Source: Sinorhizobium arboris LMG 14919
GTDB taxonomy: Bacteria > Pseudomonadota > Alphaproteobacteria > Rhizobiales > Rhizobiaceae
Length of the DNA: 64,000 nt
NCBI RefSeq assembly: GCF_000427465.1
Contig: NZ_ATYB01000014.1
Coordinates: 62,001 to 126,000 of the forward strand
Reading direction: 5' to 3'
The first letter of the stretch is position 1, and each line of letters begins with the position of its first letter. The notes beneath the pieces were generated by a model. That model made no database searches. It saw nothing but the letters and a program-made list of their open reading frames with translations, and was not told the DNA's origin. This document shows positions 36,969 to 44,224 of the stretch, piece after piece. Position numbers and translations under genes: made by a program.

Positions 36969-37322
36969 ATGAGCGCCACATTCAAAGAGCTGAGCGACCG
37001 GATAAGTCAAGTCGGAGAGGTTTACGCACGAGTGCACAATATTCCGCGTAGCGCGGACTGGTATCTGCTGAAGCTGACGGAGGAACTTGGCGAACTGACA
37101 GCCGAACATCTGCTGATTGGCGGCAGAGCTAAACCAAACGCGGATGGATCAGGAGGCACGCGCGAAGCATTGGAGAACGAAGCCGCCGATTTGTTCGGGC
37201 AATTCGTCCTGTATCTGCGCGAAAATGATATCGATATCGAAGCTGCCATCGAGCGTAAGTGGCTTCGGCATCTTGATCAGTATGTTGGACTCGACCCAAA
37301 TACTACAACCGAAAGTGTCTGA
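36969..37322 (+). CDS. MazG-like nucleotide pyrophosphohydrolase
   Basis: 117 residues. The all-alpha NTP pyrophosphatase motif pair is present: KLTEELGELTAEH (ExxE) and ENEAADLFGQFVLYLREN (ExxD), metal ligands of MazG/HisE-type enzymes. Length suits a single-domain MazG-like house-cleaning pyrophosphatase. It follows Nudix copy B after a 190-bp spacer, and both act on nucleoside-type pyrophosphates, so a shared role is possible but unproven. Confidence 0.85.
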   Translation: MSATFKELSDRISQVGEVYARVHNIPRSADWYLLKLTEELGELTAEHLLIGGRAKPNADGSGGTREALENEAADLFGQFVLYLRENDIDIEAAIERKWLRHLDQYVGLDPNTTTESV

Positions 37323-37402
37323 TATTTGTGGCGCAAAGGCCCGACCTGGGCCACGGCAGGGATGCGCCAACAGCAATCATCGCTCCGGAGGTTACGGGGA
37401 AC

Positions 37403-37975
37403 TTAGGTTGGGAAGTTCTCATCCATCCACGACCGAGCGAGCACAAGATCGTCGTTGTTTGGGGCCCATCCATGGCCCGCATCAAGCGCGTGATGGGTAA
37501 CCACTGCGTTCGCGGCGACAAGCTGTTCCGCGACTTGGGAGGCGTGCTGTGGCTCTCTCCTGTTGTCATGCAGACCCGAAATGATAAGCACAGGCTTGCC
37601 TGACAATTCTGGAAAAGTGAAATCATCTGAGATTGGCTGTGGCCGTAGCAATATAGCTCCAACGAAATTATCCGGTGCGAGCGCAAGAAGAGCGGTTCCG
37701 AAAATTGCTCCGCTGGAATACCCGACAACGAGCATGTCTTTTAGGCCGCAAGCGAACACAAAACCGTGGGCAGATATGCTTTCCCTAGCGAGAGCTATAA
37801 GTTCTTCGGGAGGTATGGAGCGATCCGATCGCCTTTGGAAGAAGGTGAAGCCTTCACCATCCACAAATGTTCCTCGCGGGTTGCAACGTGGCTGCTGTGG
37901 CGCAAGCCGATTGGTAAATTCGCCAATGAACTCCGGATGCTGCGAGGAACCGTGCAAGCCAAGTATACCAATCAT
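37403..37975 (-). CDS. Alpha/beta hydrolase, carboxylesterase/phospholipase type
   Basis: 190 residues. The fold begins MIGILGLHGSSQHPEFIGEF. The nucleophile elbow is VVGYSSGAIFG (Ser in GYSSG), the acid is in ISGLHDNRREPQHASQVAEQL and the His in DAGHGW, so the triad is complete. It resembles the YpfH/carboxylesterase group of small hydrolases. Convergent with the MazG-like gene. Substrate unknown. Confidence 0.85.
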   Translation of the reverse strand: MIGILGLHGSSQHPEFIGEFTNRLAPQQPRCNPRGTFVDGEGFTFFQRRSDRSIPPEELIALARESISAHGFVFACGLKDMLVVGYSSGAIFGTALLALAPDNFVGAILLRPQPISDDFTFPELSGKPVLIISGLHDNRREPQHASQVAEQLVAANAVVTHHALDAGHGWAPNNDDLVLARSWMDENFPT

Positions 37976-38409
37976 CGCAATTCCCCAAAGGTCCGGACGT
38001 CACCTATTTGCGGCGTGTGACAGGGGAATGACTGCAATGGACCGAACTCGTCCCTACGAGCCGCCAATGCGAACGTCTCAAAAGTCCGCATCGTGCGCAT
38101 TCCCTTCCCGTCGTCTCACTTCGGCAATGGACCGACCAGACCTCAGCCGAACGGCTGCCGGACTTCCGCATGGCTGCCGCTCATGGTTACGGACCGGAAT
38201 TTCCGATGCAGTCCAGCCAGTCCCGCTCCTGTGAACAGGTCGTAAAGCTCAACGCCGCAGCCTCCGGCATAATAGGCATTCGGATCGGTCACTATGCGAA
38301 CTCCTCGGTCTCGGACACAGTCTCCGGTTGTGTCGGCAATCTGGCGCCTGCCGCAGAGCCTGTAAAGGGGCTCCCCTGCGACCCTTCGCGCCGCGACTGA
38401 TCGCATCCG
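37976..38409. other. Gene-free stretch holding repeat R3
   Basis: 434 bp without a convincing gene. A minus-strand frame (38143-38406) encodes RIVTDPNAYYAGGCGVELYDLFTGAG, which looks protein-like but has no recognised domain and may be a remnant. The left half is repeat R3. Confidence 0.4.
38040..38128. repeat. Dispersed repeat R3
   Basis: The first half (GACCGAACTCGTCC... to AAAGTCCGCAT) resembles the start of R1 and R2. Its last 45 bp (38084-38128) are identical to 41985-42029 (R4). It thus links the two repeat types. Confidence 0.75.
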
Positions 38410-38835
38410 TCAAGCCGGAATCCGGTGAAGGAATTCTTCCATCCCAAGTCCAAGCCGTGAACGGGCGAGGCGGAGGTCGAGCCAGAAGAATCGAAAGAGG
38501 ATTGGTTTTCCGCCTCCGGAAGGCTCCCGTTCATAATGGTGCCAACTCTCGGGCAGGTCATTTGGAAGCTTTAGATGAAAGTAAGCGCGCTCGTGGGTAT
38601 GAAGCTGACCATCTCGGACGAAACTGTAGCTGGTCGTGCCGAGATGGTCGAAGCCGGATTTGAAGTGGAGACCCGTTTCCTCATGGAACTCCCTTCGTGC
38701 CGCTTCGAAAATATCTTCATCGGGATCTACCGTCCCACCTGGAACCTGGATCGGGACCTCTGAAAATTCCGGCTCATCGAAGACGAGAAGGCCCGAGCTT
38801 GAAGTGCCATAAATCAGAACCTTTCGCGGTATCAT
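38410..38835 (-). CDS. Nudix hydrolase, unrelated to the duplicated copies
   Basis: 141 residues. Nudix box GGTVDPDEDIFEAARREFHEETGL is complete. It begins MIPRKVLIYGTSSSGLLVFDEPEFSEVPIQVPGG, a different N-terminus from copies B and C, so it is a separate acquisition. Substrate unknown. It is one of several leftward genes with grpB-like and HAD genes upstream (gaps of 49 and 33 bp), perhaps one transcript. Confidence 0.9.
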   Translation of the reverse strand: MIPRKVLIYGTSSSGLLVFDEPEFSEVPIQVPGGTVDPDEDIFEAARREFHEETGLHFKSGFDHLGTTSYSFVRDGQLHTHERAYFHLKLPNDLPESWHHYEREPSGGGKPILFRFFWLDLRLARSRLGLGMEEFLHRIPA

Positions 38836-38884
38836 TCCTCAGCCTCCAGTGTCAGCATCGACGCGCAAATCGGCAAGCCGTTGA

Positions 38885-39436
38885 TCAGGCGTCGGAAGAA
38901 GGGGGTGTCCAACCAACGTCCGCGGCCCAACGGTCTGCGTGTCGGATAATGGCCCAAAGGTGGTCTGACTTTCCGTCGATGTAGGCTGCCCGATTTTCGC
39001 GGTATCGCTCAGCCAAAGCGCGCTTCAGTGCGACGTAGGGAGCATGCTCCTCCGGGTGGACACGCATGTAATCGCGAAACAGCAGCGCCCACTGCTCGTG
39101 CCAACTCCCGAGCCGCCGGATGTGGATGTGTGTCCGCTCGCCACCCGGACGCTCCCGAAAGTAGCGCTTCGTCAATTCGGAGTTGGCCTGTCGCCACTCG
39201 TAACCGATTTCCCACAGCGGTTCCGTGAGAGTCTCAATCGGTTCAAAGGTGGCCACCGAAACTTGGATGTCGATGATGGGCTTGGCGGCCAAACCCTGGA
39301 TCGATGTCGAGCCGATATGGTCTATGCGAAGGGCGTGATCGCCCAAAGCGCTGCGGATGGCCGATGCCTTGCGACGGAAACTTTCCGGCCACTCAGGGCA
39401 CCAGTCGACGATTTCGATTTTACCGACGGGGAACAT
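38885..39436 (-). CDS. GrpB family protein (UPF0157, nucleotidyltransferase-like fold)
   Basis: 183 residues. The GrpB signature is VDWCPEWPESFRRKASAIRSALGDHALRIDHIGSTSIQGLAAKPIIDIQVSV (HIGSTS with a downstream D-D pair), then FRERPGGERTHIHIRRLGSWHEQWALLFRDYMR. The fold is related to minimal nucleotidyltransferases; activity is unproven. Such proteins are frequent in accessory DNA and occasionally fused to CoaE. Confidence 0.92.
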   Translation of the reverse strand: MFPVGKIEIVDWCPEWPESFRRKASAIRSALGDHALRIDHIGSTSIQGLAAKPIIDIQVSVATFEPIETLTEPLWEIGYEWRQANSELTKRYFRERPGGERTHIHIRRLGSWHEQWALLFRDYMRVHPEEHAPYVALKRALAERYRENRAAYIDGKSDHLWAIIRHADRWAADVGWTPPSSDA

Positions 39437-39469
39437 CAGCACTCCTTGTCCAGCAGCCCGCAGGAGCGA

Positions 39470-40141
39470 CTAGGCTTGCGACCACAAATGTCTGAGGCGC
39501 GGGTGCTGTCGAATGTTCCGTGCCGAGGTGAAAGTGGCCGCATCCCATCCGGCATGGCTGGCCAGCTCGACAATTTCCGGCTGATCGTCGAAGAACAGCG
39601 GTCTCTCTCCCGGGCCGATCTCGAGCGTCCGATTTATGGCTTCGAAGAAGCGTGGATCTTTCTTCGGCACGCCGATCTCGGCGCTATAAAAGAGCCGATC
39701 GAAGTGGTTTGCAAAGCCCAGATCGTTCCACAAGTAGGTCGCGCGATGATGCTCCTGGCCAGTCGCAACGAAGGTTTGTACCCCACGCTCGCGCAGTTCC
39801 CGGACTAGGTCGAACACCTGCGGATTGATGTTCGAATCCTTCTCGAACCAATAGCGCACGAAGTCATCTACCGCGCCTTTGTACCCGGTGCAGGGAAGAA
39901 CAGCTGCCAAAGCCTCCTTCAGGTCACGGTGTCCGGTGACACATGCGAACATCGGCGAGGCAGCCCGGTTGCCGGGCGTGCCAAAGAACAGGAGCTGGAA
40001 CGCATCGCGGTCGACGCCCAGGTCGGCTTCGATCGTTGCATCCCAAGGTTTGCGACGGGTAACATCGGCATGCCAGCCGTCGATCAGCACGCCGTCCACA
40101 TCAAAGAAGACCTTCACGTGTCCCCTCACTTTCCGCGACAA
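39470..40141 (-). CDS. HAD-family hydrolase
   Basis: 223 residues, possibly shorter if translation starts at the internal GTG (VRGHVKVFFDVDGV). HAD motif I is VFFDVDGVLIDG, motif II FVATGQEHHRATYL (Thr), motif III/IV GVPKKDPRFFEA and LFFDDQPEIVELA. The central cap is of the small helical type. Likely a phosphatase or haloacid-type hydrolase; substrate unknown. Ends 33 bp before the grpB-like gene on the same strand. Confidence 0.88.
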   Translation of the reverse strand: MSRKVRGHVKVFFDVDGVLIDGWHADVTRRKPWDATIEADLGVDRDAFQLLFFGTPGNRAASPMFACVTGHRDLKEALAAVLPCTGYKGAVDDFVRYWFEKDSNINPQVFDLVRELRERGVQTFVATGQEHHRATYLWNDLGFANHFDRLFYSAEIGVPKKDPRFFEAINRTLEIGPGERPLFFDDQPEIVELASHAGWDAATFTSARNIRQHPRLRHLWSQA

Positions 40142-40264
40142 CGAACAGTTGCTACCAGTTCAGTACTTCGCCATCAGGGTGACTACAACTCGAAATTCAG
40201 CTTCCCGTCGTGGCGACGCTGTCGCTTCAATCGCGAGTTCGAGGGCACTGCCGGAAAAAACCTC

Positions 40265-40903
40265 ATGAAAGACCTCTTTGTCGTGACGCACACCCAATCT
40301 ATCCATCACGCCGAGAACAAAGTCGGCGGCTGGTACGACACTAGCCTGACTCCTCGCGGTGAGATCGACGCCAGGGCAACGGCCGAGCGACTGGCAAGCC
40401 TCGTCGGTGACGAGGACGCCGAAATTTTCAGTTCCGACCTTTTGCGCGCATCTCAAACCGCGGCGATCATCGCGAAGCGCCTTCACCGGCCCGTCGTCTC
40501 GACCGCCGATTTGCGGGAGATCAGCTATGGCTTGGCCGGCGGAATGCCCAGCGATTGGTTGGCCGAGCGTCAGACAGCGGCACCCGACGATAATCGAATG
40601 GACCATCGCGGCGGCATCGAAGGTGCGGAAACCCGCAGAGATACTGCAAGCCGTGTCTACCGGTGCGTCGAGTCCGTCGTCGAGCGCCCGTGCGAAAGGC
40701 AGATCATCGTGACGCACGGCTTTGCGCTGACGTTCGTCATCGCCGCATGGATCAAGATGCCTCTCGATGCCGCCGGTTATGTGAGTTTCCCGGCGCAACC
40801 GGGAAGCATTACTCACCTGCGTCAGGATGACTTCTGGAAGAGCCGCTCGGTCATCAGCCTGGCCGACATATCCCACTTGAGACCGGAGGCGACAGATGGC
40901 TGA
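40265..40903 (+). CDS. Histidine phosphatase superfamily protein (complete copy C)
   Basis: 212 residues. The N-terminal motif normally RHG reads VTHTQSIHHAENKVGGWYDTSLTPRG: the catalytic His is kept, but Arg is Thr and Gly is Thr, as in a divergent phosphoglycerate-mutase-like subfamily. The later ATAERLASLVGDEDAEIFSSDLLRASQTAAIIAK and IIVTHGFALTFVIAAWIKM (second catalytic His) are intact. It overlaps the Nudix gene by 8 bp, so the two are translationally coupled. Its 3' end alone survives at 29864 and 36172. Substrate unknown. Confidence 0.9.
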   Translation: MKDLFVVTHTQSIHHAENKVGGWYDTSLTPRGEIDARATAERLASLVGDEDAEIFSSDLLRASQTAAIIAKRLHRPVVSTADLREISYGLAGGMPSDWLAERQTAAPDDNRMDHRGGIEGAETRRDTASRVYRCVESVVERPCERQIIVTHGFALTFVIAAWIKMPLDAAGYVSFPAQPGSITHLRQDDFWKSRSVISLADISHLRPEATDG

Positions 40904-41375
40904 CATCCCCGTGCGTTGTTCCGCAGTGTCTGTCGTGCTCCTGCGCGTCGTTGAGGGCCAGCCGGAGGTCCTGCTTCTTCGCAGGAACCACACCCTGATC
41001 GGCGAGTGGTGCCAGATTGCAGGAGCCATCGAGAATGGCGAGGAAGCCTGGGAGGCTGCTCTCCGCGAAGTCAAGGAAGAGACCGGACTGGCATGCCGAC
41101 AGCTCTACTCGGCCGATGTTTGCGAGCAGTTCTATGAAGCCGACCGCGACGCTATCAGCTTGCTGCCGGTCTTCGTCGGTTTCGTGGAGCCGCAGGCGGC
41201 CGTCGTCATCAATCACGAGCATAGCGAGTTTCGCTGGGTTTCGTTCGAAGAAGCGCTGATCATGGTTCCGTTCGCGGGACAGCGCCATGTGCTCAGGCAC
41301 GTGAAGGCCGAATTCGTCGATCGCGAGCCGATCCGGCATCTGCTCATAACGGCGGCGGGCGTCCAGTCACTCTGA
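40896..41375 (+). CDS. Nudix hydrolase (copy C), coupled to the phosphatase
   Basis: 159 residues with a complete Nudix box, GAIENGEEAWEAALREVKEETGL. It differs from copy B at about a dozen residues, mostly in the first half (RVVEG for RLVEG, IGEWCQI for VGEWCQV, RQLYSADVCEQFYE for DRFYSADICEQFCE); the second half is nearly identical. Similarity to copy B continues ~55 bp past the stop. The phosphatase and Nudix pair suggests sequential dephosphorylation of a nucleotide-like substrate; this is inference. Confidence 0.93.
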   Translation: MADIPVRCSAVSVVLLRVVEGQPEVLLLRRNHTLIGEWCQIAGAIENGEEAWEAALREVKEETGLACRQLYSADVCEQFYEADRDAISLLPVFVGFVEPQAAVVINHEHSEFRWVSFEEALIMVPFAGQRHVLRHVKAEFVDREPIRHLLITAAGVQSL

Positions 41376-41476
41376 TCAGGGGACGTCGACCCTGTGCAGC
41401 CGTTGGAGATGTAATGGGCAAAGACTGGTTCGCGCCCAAAGCTGCCTTTCGTCACCTTCGTTGGTAGAGTGAAAGT

Positions 41477-41977
41477 ATGACATTAACAGAGTATGTTTTT
41501 CGACCCGCAGCAATGACCGACTTGCCCCTGCTCCGGGTGTGGCAAAGCCTCCCACACGTTCGAGAATGGTGGGACAATGACGAGCCTTTCGACGAAGAAG
41601 AGTTGCGTGATTCCCGCGTTTCAAGATGGATTGTCGAACTGAACGGCAAGTCATTCGCATACATGCAGGACTATTCGGTTCATGGATGGGAAGAGCATCA
41701 TTTCGGGCACCTTCCGCCTGGATCGCGCGGGATAGACCAGTACATTGGTGATCCAGCGATGATGGGGTGCGGCCATGGCACAGCCTTCATTCGGCAAAGG
41801 ATGCACGAATTGTTTGCCGCTGGCGTTCCCGTAATCGCCGTCGATCCGCATCCGGCGAACACAAGGGCCATCACAGTCTATGGGAAGCTCGGATTTCGGA
41901 TTGCCGGAGTAGAACGGGAAACGCCATGGGGTTTCATTCTACCAATGGAGGCCCGAGCACCTCGGCGGGACGAATGA
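41477..41977 (+). CDS. GNAT acetyltransferase, aminoglycoside 6'-N-acetyltransferase-like
   Basis: 166 residues. The acetyl-CoA-binding and C-terminal pattern follows AAC(6') enzymes: WWDNDEPFDEEELRD, FAYMQDYSVHGWEEH, GSRGIDQYIGDPAMMGCGHGTAFIRQRMHELFAAGVPVIAVDPHPANTRAITVYGKLGFRIAG, comparable to the QYIGEPxMxGxGxGT...TDPxxxNxRAIRxYEKxGF of AAC(6')-I. Whether it modifies aminoglycosides is not shown; chromosomal members often have other amines as substrate. Repeat R4 lies 7 bp after the stop. Lower GC than core genes. Confidence 0.88.
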   Translation: MTLTEYVFRPAAMTDLPLLRVWQSLPHVREWWDNDEPFDEEELRDSRVSRWIVELNGKSFAYMQDYSVHGWEEHHFGHLPPGSRGIDQYIGDPAMMGCGHGTAFIRQRMHELFAAGVPVIAVDPHPANTRAITVYGKLGFRIAGVERETPWGFILPMEARAPRRDE

Positions 41978-42293
41978 CCGCATCGTCCGCATCGTGCGCA
42001 TTCCCTTCCCGTCGTCTCACTTCGGCAATTCTTGAGACGCCAGATCTCCTTGTCACAGACAAACTTGCGTAAGAGGACCTTAAATAGCGATCGCTCTTCC
42101 AGCCAATCGCGAAAAGAGGGAACCGGAAAGATCGAGTGCTCCCTACCGTAGACGACGAGCACGACCAATGACTCGATTGGGCCCGTAAGCGGAGAAAGTG
42201 CCTTAGCCCGAAAGGTACATCTGCAAAACGCTTTGACTAAGATGAACGACGCTTCCGCAGCAGTTGTATGTGCGTTGTGACCGAAGGCGGCAG
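41978..42293. other. Gene-poor stretch holding repeat R4
   Basis: 316 bp. The left end is repeat R4. A minus-strand frame (about 42290-42040) encodes GPIESLVVLVVYGREHSIFPVPSFRDWLEERSLFKVLLRKFVCDKEIWRLKN, protein-like but without an ATG or recognised domain, and running into R4. It may be a truncated gene. Confidence 0.4.
41985..42029. repeat. Dispersed repeat R4 (45 bp)
   Basis: All 45 bp are identical to 38084-38128, the right half of R3. It begins GTCCGCATCGTGCGCATTCC. The region to its left is the acetyltransferase 3' end, so the R1/R2-like half is absent here. Confidence 0.85.
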
Positions 42294-42653
42294 TTAACTT
42301 CCGGTCACCTGCATCAACTCTATGCGATTGCCGAAGGGATCACTGACATATTGCCGCATAAAGCCCTCAAGCGGCTGGTCATGGGCTGTCTCATAGCCTG
42401 CCGCTTGCAGCGCGGAACATAGAGCATCAAGGTTGTCAACGACAAAACCAGGGTGAGCCTTTCTCGCCGGAACGAAATCAGGGTCAACACCGAGATGAAG
42501 TCTTACTTCGTTGATCTCGAACCAGCAGCCTCCCCGAACTGCGAGATGGGGTGGCTTTGCCACTTCCGATAGGCCGAGTAGGTCGCGATAGAACGCACGG
42601 GCGACATCTTCCTGTCCAGCAGGCATGGCGAGCTGAATATGGTCGATCCTCAT
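42294..42653 (-). CDS. VOC (glyoxalase/bleomycin-resistance) family protein
   Basis: 119 residues from the ATG at 42653 (MRIDHIQLAMP); an ATG at 42662 adds three. The vicinal-oxygen-chelate pattern is complete: DHIQLAMPAGQEDVARAFYRDLLGLSEV, RGGCWFEINEVRLHLGVD, KAHPGFVVDNLDALCSALQAAGYE and FMRQYVSDPFGNRIELMQ with the terminal Glu ligand. Single domain, so it works as a dimer. The substrate is unknown. Confidence 0.9.
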   Translation of the reverse strand: MRIDHIQLAMPAGQEDVARAFYRDLLGLSEVAKPPHLAVRGGCWFEINEVRLHLGVDPDFVPARKAHPGFVVDNLDALCSALQAAGYETAHDQPLEGFMRQYVSDPFGNRIELMQVTGS

Positions 42654-43035
42654 CAGTGTCATTTATCGCGTCAACTCTTCGTACTGCGTGCCACCGAGCC
42701 TGTTACTCGATATCTCCTACTGACGCCTTGCGTCAATTCTCGACAGGCCGGTCGTGATGGCTCAGCTCAGGCCGCTCGCTCAGTTCGGAGGATCGTTCCC
42801 TGGTGGGAAATCGTTGGCTCCTTCTGCGATGGCGGCTTCTTCATCGGCGGTGATGATGCGAACCTCGGCGCCGGCTTCAGCGACTGATTCACGGGCTCGG
42901 CCAAGGCAGTGCGCGCCAGGCCGCTTTGCGTTATCCAAAAAGTAAAGCCGCGCAGATCCGATTGTTGATCGCCGAGTGGCGCTCCCCGATGATCGCGACG
43001 AAAAACGAGAAAACTAGCCCACCCATCGAAATGCT
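42654..43035. other. 382-bp spacer, possible gene fragment on the minus strand
   Basis: A minus-strand frame (about 42968-42783) encodes ARLYFLDNAKRPGAHCLGRARESVAEAGAEVRIITADEEAAIAEG and then a stop. It is protein-like and has codon use like its neighbours, but no start codon is evident upstream. It could be a small gene with an unusual start or a remnant. Nothing else is recognised. Confidence 0.35.
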
Positions 43036-43692
43036 TCAGGTCGCAACGATACGCAGCCTGTTCCTGACGCCCCCAGCACCGCTGATCGTCTCGGCGGCGA
43101 CACGGGCCGCCTCGCGCAGCGCTTCGCTTTCGACATTTCCCCACAAATTGACGTTTCCGTTCTCGATCGTCACGTCTATCGTCGCCCTGTCGAGTCCGAG
43201 ATCGGAACAAAGCCGCGCCAGGACGGCCCGCCGCACCGCTTCATCACCGGCAGCAACAACATCAGGCACAAAGCCGGCAATCGCACGAAGGATGTCGCTG
43301 CGGCTGATGATGCCCACCATCTCTTCCCCTCGCATGACCGGAGTTCGCTTGATACCTTTGGCGGCCATGAGTTCGGCGACGCGGTCAACGGGCACGTCTT
43401 CATCAACGGTGACAACAGGCTGCGTCATCACGTCGCCGACGCGCCAGCTATGCCTCTTGATGAACGCCTCCGGCTTCGGTCCGATGCCCGCAATGCCGCG
43501 CCACGAAGCCGATCCCAGCTCTGTACGCCGCAACAAATCGCCCTCCGACAACATGCCGGCGAGCTTATCTCGCTCGTCGCATACGGGCAGTCCGCTTATC
43601 CCGTGCTCAAGCATCGTGCGCGCTGCATGGCTTACACTGTGATCGGGGCTTATCGACAGCACCTTTTTGCTCATAATGTCTCTGGCCAGCAT
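43036..43692 (-). CDS. CBS-pair and BON domain protein
   Basis: 218 residues. Two CBS domains (residues 1-65, MLARDIMSKKVLSISPDHSVSHAARTMLEHGISGLPVCDERDKLAGMLSEGDLLRR; and about 85-145, VGDVMTQPVVTVDEDVPVDRVAELMAAKGIKRTPVMRGEEMVGIISRSDILRAI) are followed by a BON domain (about 150-215, ending VESEALREAARVAAETISGAGGVRNRLRI). CBS pairs bind adenosine ligands and may sense energy state; BON binds membranes or phospholipid. An FNR/FixK-type site is centred 61 bp upstream of the start. Confidence 0.95.
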   Translation of the reverse strand: MLARDIMSKKVLSISPDHSVSHAARTMLEHGISGLPVCDERDKLAGMLSEGDLLRRTELGSASWRGIAGIGPKPEAFIKRHSWRVGDVMTQPVVTVDEDVPVDRVAELMAAKGIKRTPVMRGEEMVGIISRSDILRAIAGFVPDVVAAGDEAVRRAVLARLCSDLGLDRATIDVTIENGNVNLWGNVESEALREAARVAAETISGAGGVRNRLRIVAT

Positions 43693-43746
43693 CCTATCGC
43701 CCTCCGATTAGTGCTCGCAGCATACGCCGTCCCATGCAGCAGGAGA

Positions 43747-43760
43747 TTGACGTTGGTCAA
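43747..43760. promoter_or_regulatory. FNR/FixK-type box TTGACGTTGGTCAA
   Basis: Perfect TTGA-N6-TCAA with the preferred inner Y/R (TTGAC...GTCAA). It lies between the CBS-BON gene (minus) and the DUF2933 gene (plus). Position relative to the CBS gene start suits activation by an FNR-family regulator such as FixK. Confidence 0.75.
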
Positions 43761-43785
43761 AGAACTGGCTGCCGAAATACATAAG

Positions 43786-43893
43786 ATGCCGGGATGGAAA
43801 TTGATCCAAGCCGGACTCTTGCTGTCGCAGGTCATCGTAGCGGCCGCCATGGCGCTGTCGTCGGTCAGCGTGACCGGCAATTCGCTCAGGTAA
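43786..43893 (+). CDS. Possible small membrane peptide
   Basis: 35 residues, MPGWKLIQAGLLLSQVIVAAAMALSSVSVTGNSLR, one hydrophobic helix. It begins 26 bp after the FNR/FixK-type box and ends 13 bp before the DUF2933 gene. No family is recognised, and the start has no strong ribosome binding site. Tentative. Confidence 0.3.
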   Translation: MPGWKLIQAGLLLSQVIVAAAMALSSVSVTGNSLR

Positions 43894-43906
43894 GAAAGGC
43901 ACGGAT

Positions 43907-44110
43907 ATGATCTGGGATCGCAGATGGACAATGTTCGCCGCCTCGCTCGCGATCATCGTCGCGTTCTTCGTGCTGCGGGAGCACTGGCAGCATGCACTTG
44001 GGATCGCCCCATACCTGCTGCTGCTCGCCTGCCCGTTGATGCACCTCTTCCATGGTCATGGCGCTCATCGCCATCAGGGCCACCGCACGAACACGGACGA
44101 TCTCACATAA
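43907..44110 (+). CDS. DUF2933 family small membrane protein
   Basis: 67 residues. MIWDRRWTMFAASLAIIVAFFVLREHWQHALGIAPYLLLLACPLMHLFHGHGAHRHQGH has two hydrophobic segments and a His-rich tail, the DUF2933 layout. These proteins are commonly linked to heavy-metal or copper loci, but the function is unknown. AGAAAGGC precedes the ATG. Confidence 0.8.
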   Translation: MIWDRRWTMFAASLAIIVAFFVLREHWQHALGIAPYLLLLACPLMHLFHGHGAHRHQGHRTNTDDLT

Positions 44111-44155
44111 CCTACGCCTCGTCATCGGTGCACCTGTCCGAACTGCAATTTTCTG

Positions 44156-44169
44156 TTGAGCGCGATCAA
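44156..44169. promoter_or_regulatory. FNR/FixK-type box TTGAGCGCGATCAA
   Basis: Perfect TTGA-N6-TCAA centred 62 bp before the ATG of the acyl-CoA synthetase/GNAT gene. Its presence also argues against the longer possible start at 44156. Confidence 0.72.
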
Positions 44170-44224
44170 CGCGCCGGCGGAAAGCGGCGATATCTTCCAT
44201 CAAGGAAGATTGGAGATCGAGATC

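Noticed and set aside
29587..42029. An integron cassette array with attC sites
   Set aside because: Genes are in both orientations, the repeats lack recognisable RYYYAAC/GTTRRRY core pairs, and no integron integrase is visible.
28600..43000. Insertion sequence or prophage
   Set aside because: No transposase, integrase or phage structural gene was found in any frame, and the repeats lack terminal inverted repeats of insertion-sequence type.
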